Assembly (NCBI GenBank): GCA_017893485.1
Contig: CM030365.1
Span: 28,976,289 to 29,040,288 of the forward strand
Direction: 5' to 3'
DNA length: 64,000 nucleotides
Source: Hemerocallis citrina
Lineage: Eukaryota; Streptophyta; Magnoliopsida; Asparagales; Asphodelaceae
Shown here: positions 55,644-64,000 of the stretch, in pieces
Layout: every line of letters begins with the position of its first letter
Numbering within the stretch: the stretch's first letter is position 1
Position numbers and translations under genes: made by a program
The notes under the pieces: model-generated
Told to the model about the DNA's origin: nothing
Databases searched by the model: none
The model's input: the letters and a program-made list of their open reading frames with translations, nothing else

Positions 55644-56037
55644 TATGAAATGGGGAACGAAACCCTAACCCCAGATCGCGAATTCCAGAAAAGGGTTTTT
55701 TTGACGGAATGAAAGCCCTAGAATTTGATGGAGAGATTCGATGGTAATTTTGAGGAGTGCGGATTCGGTGGAGGGAGAGGAAGAGACAGTTTCCATTTTG
55801 AGGATTGAGGATGCGATGGAAGGAGATGAAGAGATGGTTTTGATTTTTTTAGGGAATAGAATTTTATGAAGAGATTGAAGTAAATGTTAAGTGAAAATTA
55901 CGATTGTGCCCTTTTTTTATGATTCAGGGGTAAAATTTGACAGATTTAACCCTACATTATTTTTTAGGTGTGTTATGTTTATGGGGGCATGATAGTAAAT
56001 AGCCATCAAAATGGGGCTTTGCTTAATAATACTATAG
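55644..56037 (-). other. Helitron 5' end and captured SPT6 5' UTR
   Basis: 55644-55870 holds pyrimidine-rich 5' UTR-like sequence preceding the SPT6 start position; 55870-56037 is Helitron 5' sequence. No gene. Confidence 0.55.
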
Positions 56038-56411
56038 ATGTCTATGATGTATTTAAGCAGATAGTGGAGTGATTTTTGAAAAGAAGTATAATAGAAGGGT
56101 ATAAAAATAACCCTATGGTCAAAAGAGGGACTTATATTAAATTTTACCATTTTATTTTCTTATCCATATCCTTACTCCCCCCTCCCACTTCAGTTTTCGG
56201 CCAGCAAAACCCTTCCCCCTCACCGACCAAGGTAGGGTTCCAAACCCATAGTGATTTCAACCAAGTTTTGGAGGAAATTTGAGGGCTTGGGCTATTTTCA
56301 AGGCGTACAACTCATTTTTGGAGTCCGTTTGTGAGAATACTGCATGTAAGGTGAGAAATTGTGAAACTCTATTTTATGTGAATATACGATTTTGAGTTTT
56401 AGTGCTAGAAA

Positions 56412-58906
56412 ATGATACAGTAGGGTAATTAGGTGATGCTAGTAATTATAGAGAATGAAGATTGGTAAGAAATTAAGTGGTTTGTGAGTTATAAATTAAT
56501 TAGTGTGTTGGCTTTAGAATTTGGATAATAAATAGAATAATTGATAAGTATGAGTTATATAGATTGTTGTGTATTAAGGGGAAACAATTTAGAATGGGTC
56601 TAGTGAAAATTTTATGGAGTTAGAAACCCGTCGGAATCTCAAAAATACGGGTATACCATGTATGCACGCTGGGTGTTCGGTGAAATACCCGAGCGAGGTT
56701 TAGGTGAAAATTTGATGGGTTCGGATGTGTAATTGAGTCTTATTATTATTATTAACTCTAATTTGAGAGATTAGGACAAAGAGGATTAAAGAAATTAGGA
56801 AATAGGAAATTTTCCTATTAAAAAGCCTCTGATCGATATGTGAGTTCTTGTACTGAATTTCGAATTTGAAATCCATCGATGTGGCTCACCTACATATGTC
56901 ATTTTTGACGTGTGGGTGAAGATGGATTCAAATTTGGAGGTCCGTAGGTCGAGTTTTGAGTTTTAAGCTAATCGGTTCTATAATTTTCCAATTAGGTTGA
57001 AAAAGTTGAACTTCGACTGGCTACCGGGCGGACGTGGGACATCATTTGCTTGATACGTCAAGTGAGTATGTTGTATTTAGGTATATTCTATGTTGTGGCC
57101 AAATTTTGTGGCATTTCGATATATTTGATAGAAGTTATGCTAAAAATTCATTTTTCCGAAAAATACGGATTTTTAAGGCCCGAAAATGGGATTTTGAGAT
57201 ATTTGGTGAAATTAACTATTTTAAGTATATAAAACCTATATAATGGGTTAATGTGATGTGCTGATGTATAAAAACTAAATATATTAAATTATTTATGCAT
57301 ACTTTTATCCCGTGCATGTTCCGTGCATGTTTTGGGTATATAGGCCGATATAGGAGATTTGGTATATGCGGAGCCTTGTGTATAGGCTAGCATGCTATGG
57401 ATGGATGTTATAAGATGTAATTAGACGAAATCAGTGATTGTGATCATGTTTTGGAAACCCATGAAATTATAGTGCACGTTTTGTGCATGGTTTGGGGCAT
57501 ATAGGCCCTTATAGGTGATTTTACTTGCATGGAATAGGATGTATGAGCTAGTATGCTATAATTGGATACTATGAGATTTAATTAGAGGAAATAAGTGATT
57601 TTGGCCGCTTTTCTTGAAAACCCGCATGTGTGGTGTAGGTTCGTTTTTTAGATATATCATGATATCGAATCGGGATGGGATAATTGATGATTAGTAAGTG
57701 GGTGTATGTTTACATTATAATTATGTTAGAAGTGAATTAATGGGTAATTATATGATATTATAATGTGATGAAGTATACATTTTGATGCTTTTATGATATG
57801 GAATAACATAATGCAATTCTTTTGTTAATGATATAACTTGGCATATGCCTATGTATGATACAATGAGGTAATGAATAACAGGGTATTTTTAATGTGAGAT
57901 GTTATGGAAAAATAAATATCTTGGCACATTATTATTATGCAATAATATGTTATGATGTTTTATATGCTTAATGACAAGGTGTATGCATAATGTGATATGA
58001 TGATATGAGGGTTAATATTGTGCACACCGGATATGCCTTAAATGGTATGATAAAAGATAAGATGGTATGTGCTAATAAACTGTGTCTTTAATTCACGTGA
58101 TTAAAATCAAGGTGGTGGCTATTATTGAATTCAAAAGTGTAATGTTGTGGAACAAAGTAAGCTGAAAAGATGAAATGATTAATGCTAATAACAGATAGTT
58201 TTGTTGACCAGTACCTACAGTAATCCTGGGGGTTTGGGCTAGACCTCCTAATGCCCAAGGACCGGCTTGGGAATAGTGGACCCAAACTATGTTTGGGATA
58301 AGTGGATTTTATCGCCCAAGCTATCGGCTTGAGGCTCGGTTTCCCTCGATGACAGCTGTCGCGAGGAAGTACCCAGTTTACCTGGGACGTGGTTTTTCCC
58401 TCCTGGTTATCGGCTGGGAGGAAGTACCCAGTTTACCTGGGATGTGGTGTTTTTCCCTCGATGACAGCCGTCGCGAGGAAGTACCCAGTTTACCAGGGAC
58501 GTGGTGTTTTTCCCTCGATGACAGCCGTCGCGAGGAAGTACCCAGTTTACCTGGGACGTGGCTTTTTCCCTAGCAAGTTCGTCTAGGAGGAAGACGTAGC
58601 CTCGGACGAGTAAGACTCTGTGTGAGCATCGGGCCGCGTGTTTACTGGGCTGTCGGCTTTCAGTATGTTGGGATACTGTGACTCACTGGTCGACAAACTA
58701 ATAAAATAACTAAGTGTTAATAAAAATGTGAGAGTAAAGAAAGTGTAAAGTGAATTGTGAATTGTGGATGAGAAAGAAAGTAGTTGTGAATGAAGTAAAT
58801 GTAAAAGAAAATGAGTTATGAGTTAGTGTATGAAAAGAAGTGATAAATGCAGTACGTGGTTAATTTAAGATGAAAATAATAAAAGAGACATGTGTTCGTA
58901 TGAATA
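56412..58906 (+). repeat. LTR triplication, copy 1
   Basis: Corresponds to 44861-47333 of the 5' LTR. Ends ...CGTATGAATA before ATGATATAGTCAGG of copy 2. Confidence 0.9.
58365..58565 (+). repeat. hairpin-unit array, 3' LTR copy 1 (4 units)
   Basis: Same CCCAGTTTACCTGGG-type units as 46785-46990. Confidence 0.85.
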
Positions 58907-61346
58907 ATGATATAGTCAGGTAATTAGGTGATGCTAGTAATTATAGAGAATGAAGATTGGTAAGAAATTAAGTGGTTTCTGAGTTATAAATTAATTAGTG
59001 TGTTGGCTTTAGAATTTGGATAATAAATAGAATAATTGATAAGTATGAGTTATATAGATTGTTGTGTATTAAGGGGAAACAATTTAGAATGGGTCTAGTG
59101 AAAATTTTATGGAGTTAGAAACCCGTCGGAATCTCAAAAGTACGGGTATACCATGTATGCACGCCGGGTGTTCGGTGAAATACCCGAGCGAGGTTTAGGT
59201 GAAAATTTGATGGGTTCGGAGGTGTAATTGAGTCTTATTATTATTATTAAATCTAATTTGAGAGATTAGGACAGAGGATTAAAGAAATTAGGAAATAGGA
59301 AATTTTCCTATTAGAAAGCCTCCGATCAATATGTGAGTTCTTGTACTGAGGTTCGAATTTGAAATCCGTCGATGTGGTTCACCTACATATGTCATTTGTG
59401 ACGTGTGGGTGAAGACAAATTCAAATTTGGAGGTCCGTAGGTCGAGTTTTGAGTTTTAAGCTAATCGGTTCTATAATTTTCCAATTAGGTTGAAAAAGTT
59501 GAACTTCGACCGGCTACCGGGCGGACGTGGGACATCATTTGCTTGATCCGTCAGGTGAGTATGTTGTATTTAGATATATTCTATGTTGTGGCCAAATTTT
59601 GTTGCATTTCGATATATTTGATAGAAGTAATGCTAAAAATTCATTTTTCCGAAAAATACGGATTTTTAAGGCCCGAAAATGGGATTTTGATATATTTGGT
59701 GAAATTAACTATTTTAAGTATATAAAACCTATATTATGGGTTAATGTGATGTGTTGATGTATAAAAACTAAATATATTAAATTATTTATGCATATTTTTA
59801 TCCCGTGCATGTTCCGTGCATGTTTTTGGGTATATAGGCCGATATAGGTGATTTGGTATATGCGGAGCTTTGTGTATAGGCTAGCATGCTATGGATGGAT
59901 GTTATAAGATGTAATTAGATGAAATCAGTGATTGTGATCATGTTTTGGAAACCCGTGAAATTATAGTGCACATTTTGTGCATGGTTTGGGGCATATAGGC
60001 CCTTATAGGTGATTTTACTTGCATGGAATAGGATGTATGAGCTAGTATTCTATAATTAGATACTATGAGATTTAATTAGAGGAAATAAGTGATTTTGGCC
60101 GCTTTTCTTGAAAACCCGCATGTGTGGTGTAGGTTTGTTTTATAGATATATCATGATATCGAATCAGGATGGGATAATTGATGAAATTAGTAAGTGGGTG
60201 TATGTTTACATTATAATTATGTTCGAAGTGAATTAATGGGTAATAATATGATATTATAATGTGATGAAGTATACATTTTGATGCTTTTATGATATGGAAT
60301 AACATAATGCAATTCTTTTATTAATGATATAACTTGGCGTATGCCTATATATGATACAATGAGGTAAAGAATAATAGGGTATTTTTAAAGTGAGATGTTA
60401 TGGAAAAATAAACATCTTGGCAAATTAGTATTATGCAATAATATGTTATGATGTTTTATAAGCTTAATGACAGGGTGTATGCATAATGTAATATGATGAT
60501 ATGAGGGTTAATATTCTGCACACCGGATATGCCTTAAATGGTATGATAAAAGATAAGATGGTATGTGCTAGTAAACTGTGTCTTTAATTCACGTGATTAA
60601 AATCAAGGTGGTGGCTATTATTGAATTCAAAGGTGTAATGTTGTGGAACAAAGTAAGCTGAAAAGATGAAATGATTAATGCTAATAACATATGGTTTTGT
60701 TGACTAGTACCCACATCAATCCTGAGGGTTGGGCTAGACTTCCTAACGCCCAACGACTGGCTTGGGAATAGTGGACCCAAACTATGTTTGGAGCAAGTGG
60801 ATTTTATCGCCCAAGCTATCGGCTTGAGGCCCGGTTTCCCTCGATGACAGCTGTCGCGAGGAAGTACCCAGTTTACCTGGGACGTGGTGTTTTTCCTTCG
60901 ATGACAGCCGTCGCGAGGAAGTACCCAGTTTACCAGGGACGTGGTGTTTTTCCCTCGATGACAGCCGTCGCGAGGAAGTACCCAGTTTACCTGGGACGTG
61001 GCTTTTTCCCTCGCAAGTTCGTCTAGGAGGAAGACGTAGTCTCGGACGAGTAAGACTCTGTGTGAGCATGGGGCCGCGTGTTTACTGGGCTGTCGGCTTT
61101 CAGTATGTTGGGAAACTGTGGCTCACTGGTCGAGAAACTAATAAAATAACTAAGTGTTAATAAAAATGTGAGCGTAAAGAAAGTGGAAAGTGAATTGTGA
61201 ATTGTGGATGAGAAAGAAAGTAGTTGTGAATGAAGTAAATGTGAAAGAAAATGAGTTATGAGTTAGTGTATGAAAAGAAGTGATAAATGCAGTACGTGGT
61301 TAATTTAAGATGAAAATAATAAAAGAGACATGTGTTCGTATGAATA
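58907..61346 (+). repeat. LTR triplication, copy 2
   Basis: About 2440 bp tandem copy of the same LTR segment. Shares several changes with copy 3 that are absent from copy 1 (for example GATGAAATTAGTAAGTGGG and AAATCTAATTTGAG), and has three, not four, hairpin units. Confidence 0.9.
60860..61005 (+). repeat. hairpin-unit array, 3' LTR copy 2 (3 units)
   Basis: One unit fewer than copy 1; the CTCCTGG(C/T)TATCGGCTGGGAG unit is missing. Confidence 0.85.
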
Positions 61347-63777
61347 ATGATATAGTCAGGTAATTAGGTGATGCTAGTAATTATAGAGAATGAAGATTGG
61401 TAAGAAATTAAGTGGTTTGTGAGTTATAAATTAATTAGTGTGTTGGCTTTAGAATTTGGATAATAAATAGAATAATTGATAATTATGAGTTATATAGATT
61501 GTTGTGTATTAAGGGGAAACAATTTAGAATGGGTCTAGTGAAAATTTTATGGAGTTAGAAACCCGTCGGAATCTCAAAAATACGGGTAACCATATATGCA
61601 CGTCGGGTGTTCGGTGAAATATCCGAGCAAGGTTTAGGTGAAAATTTGATGGGTTCGGAGGTGTAATTGAGTCTTATTATTATTATTAAATCTAATTTGA
61701 GAGATTAGGACAGAGGATTAAAGAAATTAGGAAATAGGAAATTTTCCTATTAGAAAGCCTCCGATCGATATGTGAGTTCTTGTACTGAGGTTCGAATTTG
61801 AAATCCGTCGATGTGGCTCACCTACATATGTCATTTGTGACGTGTGGGTGAAGACAAATTCAAATTTGGAGGTCCGTAGGTCGAGTTTTGAGTTTTAAGC
61901 TAATCGGTTCTATAATTTTCCAATTAGGTTGAAAAGTTGAACTTCGACCGGCTACCGGGCGGACGTGGGACATCATTTGCTTGATCCGTCAGGTGAGTAT
62001 GTTGTATTTAGATATATTCTATGTTGTGGCCAAATTTTGTGGCATTTCGATATATTTGATAGAAGTTATGCTAAAAATTCATTTTTCCGAAAAATACGGA
62101 TTTTTAAGGCCCGAAAATGGGATTTTGATATATTTGGTGAAATTAACTATTTTAAGTATATAAAACCTATATTATGGGTTAATGTGATGTGTTGATGTAT
62201 AAAAACTAAACATATTAAATTATTTATGCATATTTTTATCCCGTGCATGTTCCGTGCATGTTTTTTGGTTTATAGGCCGATATAGGTGATTTGGTATAGG
62301 CGGAGCCTTGTGTATAGGCTAGCATGCTATGGATGGATGTTATAAGATGTAATTAGACGAAATCAGTGATTGTGATCATGTTTTGGAAACCCGTGAAATT
62401 ATAGTGCACGTTTTGTGCATGGTTTGGGGCATATAGGCCCTTATAGGTGATTTTACTTGCATGGAATAGGATGTATGAGCTAGTATGCTATAATTAGATA
62501 CTATGAGATTTAATTAGAGGAAATAAGTGATTTTGGCCGCTTTTCTTGAAAACCCGCATGTGTGGTGTAGGTTTGTTTTATAGATATATCATGATATCGA
62601 ATCGGGATGGGATAATTGATGAAATTAGTAAGTGGGTGTATGTTTACATTATAATTATGTTCGAAGTGAATTAATGGGTAATAATATGATATTATAATGT
62701 GATGAAGTATACATTTTGATGCTTTTATGATATGGAATAACATAATGCAATTCTTTTATTAATGATATAACTTGGCATATGCCTATATATGATACAATGA
62801 GGTAATGAATAATAGGGTATTTTTAATGTGAGATGTTATGGAAAAATAAATATCTTGGAAAATTAGTATTATGCAATAATATGTTATGATGTTTTATAAG
62901 CTTAATGACAGGGTGTATGCATAATGTGATATGATGATATGAGGGTTAATATTGTGCACACCGGATATGCATTAAATGGTAAGATAAAAGATAAGATGGT
63001 ATGTGCTAATAAACTGTGTCTTTAATTCACGTGATTAAAATCTAGGTGGTGGCTATTATTGAATTCAAAAGTGTAATGTTGTGGAACAAAGTAAGCTGAA
63101 AAGATGAAATGATTAATGCTAATTACAGATGGTTTTGTTGACTAGTACCTACAGCAATCCTGGGGGTTGGGCTAGACCTCCTAACGCCCAACGACTGGCT
63201 TGGGAATAGTGGACCCAAACTATGTTTGGGGCAAGTGGATTTTATCGCCCAAGCTATCGGCTTGAGGCCCGGTTTCCCTCGATGACAGCTGTCGCGAGGA
63301 AGTATCCAGTTTACCTGGGACGCGGTTTTTCTCTCCTGGCTATTGGCTGGGAGGAAGTACCCAGTTTACCTGGGATGTGGTGTTTTTCCCTCGATGACAC
63401 CATCGCGAGGAAGTACCCAGTTTACCTGGGACGTGGCTTTTTCGCTCGTTAGTTCGGCTAGGAGGAAGACGTAGCCTCGGACGAATAAGACTCTATGTAA
63501 GCATCGGGCCGCGTATTTACTGCGCTGTCGGCTTTCAGTATGTTGGGATACTGTGGTTCACTGGTCGACAAACTAATAAAATAACTAAGTGTTAATGAAA
63601 ATGTGAGAGTAAAGTGGAAAGTGAATTGTGAATTTTGGATGAGAAAGAAAGTAGTTGTGAATGAAATAAATGTGAAAGAAAATGAGTTATGAGTTAGTGT
63701 ATGAAAAGAAGTGATAAATGCAGTACGTGGTTAATTTAAGATGAAAATAATAAAAGAGACATGTGTTCTTATGAATA
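61347..63777 (+). repeat. LTR triplication, copy 3
   Basis: About 2430 bp. After it the normal LTR order resumes (AATACGAAGTAATTGTATTA, as at 47331). Confidence 0.9.
63295..63440 (+). repeat. hairpin-unit array, 3' LTR copy 3 (3 units)
   Basis: Keeps the CTCCTGGCTATTGGCTGGGAG unit but has lost one of the CGATGACAG units, so the loss is independent of copy 2. Confidence 0.8.
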
Positions 63778-64000
63778 ATACGAAGTAATTGTATTATGTA
63801 TGTGATCATTAAAGTGAAAAATAGTGTGATATAAGTTATTACACCTTGGAATTATGTCAAGAAACTACCTGCCCGCTATTTTTGTGGAAATTGTGGGAAC
63901 TACCTGCCTTGGCATAATTCGCAGGGTGAGTTGGTAGAATAGTGGTAATGATTGATGGAAATGAGAAATAAAGTAAAGTGAAGATGATAAGTGATTGAAG

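Larger units (their letters stand above)
52281..56038 (-). mobile_element. complete Helitron carrying SPT6 and BSK fragments (3758 bp)
   Basis: On the minus strand it begins TCTATAGTATTATTAAGC (56038) and ends in a hairpin (ATGC-GTGC-ATC-GCAC-GT-GCAT, near 52287-52307) then TATACTAG (CTAG at 52281-52284). TC...CTRR ends, a 3' hairpin and insertion between A and T (flanks ...GACA | T...) fit Helitrons. Both flanks are family B LTR sequence, so the limits are firm. No Rep/helicase: non-autonomous. It carries SPT6 exons 1-4 near its 5' end and the BSK last exon near its 3' end, both in the element's sense direction. Confidence 0.92.
44073..64000 (+). mobile_element. family B chromovirus (Del/Tekay-like) with giant LTRs; runs off window
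   Basis: 5' LTR 44073-49072, iMet-type primer site 49076-49087, wrecked interior 49088-51939, 3' LTR from 51940 onwards, interrupted by a Helitron (52281-56038) and expanded by a tandem triplication. LTRs begin TGTAACA and end TGTTACA. It sits in the gag of the Tat-like element; the 5' flank is TAGAG (44068-44072), but its partner is outside the window. The interior carries many stops while the LTR starts remain about 97% alike, so it probably moved as a non-autonomous copy. Confidence 0.88.
51940..64000 (+). repeat. 3' LTR of family B element, incomplete (interrupted and expanded)
   Basis: Starts TGTAACATCTG at 51940 after a decayed purine tract (AGGACGAGCTTCTTTTGAG). 51940-52280 matches 44073-44420 with about ten differences by hand alignment. 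56039 onward resumes at the equivalent of 44492, lacking about 80 bp present in the 5' LTR at the junction. The last window base corresponds to about 47570 of the 5' LTR, so about 1.5 kb of LTR should follow. Confidence 0.88.

Overview
This window is a transposable-element nest from a flowering-plant (angiosperm) nuclear genome. The evidence is plant Ty3/gypsy retrotransposons of two lineages (Tat-like, and Del/Tekay-like chromovirus), a Copia-type LTR, plant Helitron termini, and captured fragments of two plant genes: a brassinosteroid-signalling-kinase BSK 3' exon and SPT6 5' exons. I see no intact host gene. The species cannot be named from the sequence. All alignments and counts were made by eye.

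Layout. 1-894: 3' part of a Helitron carrying a BSK exon. 895-2028: Copia-type LTR (minus) next to a decayed Tat-like relic on the plus strand (2029-~7130: gag/protease remnants, tandem arrays, two tRNA-like modules, A-rich tract, LTR-like end). 7131-23673: a second Tat relic on the minus strand. Its 58-60 bp tandem array is split by a ~5.2 kb solo LTR (7305-20617, TSD AAAGG), and that LTR is split by a complete gag-only Tat-like retrotransposon (9642-17794, TSD GTAGT, 621-bp LTRs, intact 588-aa Gag, no pol). 23674-25643: truncated LTR of family B. 25969-32994: decayed minus-strand chromovirus of LTR family A.

From 25969 to the right edge the elements form a four-level nest. The family-A element (minus) is split inside its 5' LTR by a Tat-like element (minus, 32995-44072 visible) with broken gag-pol, dual RNase H, an antisense spliced gene and several tandem arrays. 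That element is split in gag by a family-B chromovirus (plus, from 44073) with a 5000-bp 5' LTR, a wrecked 2.9-kb interior and a 3' LTR running off the window. The 3' LTR is split by a 3758-bp Helitron (minus, 52281-56038) that carries SPT6 5' exons and the BSK last exon in the same orientation. The same 3' LTR contains a ~2.45-kb segment in three tandem copies.

Functionally, the only long undamaged reading frame that belongs to a recognisable family is the Gag of the 9642-17794 element. It would depend on an autonomous relative for reverse transcriptase and integrase. The Tat-like element at 33-44 kb shows what such a relative looks like, but this copy is dead (eight in-frame stops and one frameshift). 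The most noteworthy structures are the SPT6-BSK Helitron, the antisense gene bracketed by related tandem arrays, the LTR triplication, and the G-box cluster near the 3' LTR of the gag-only element.
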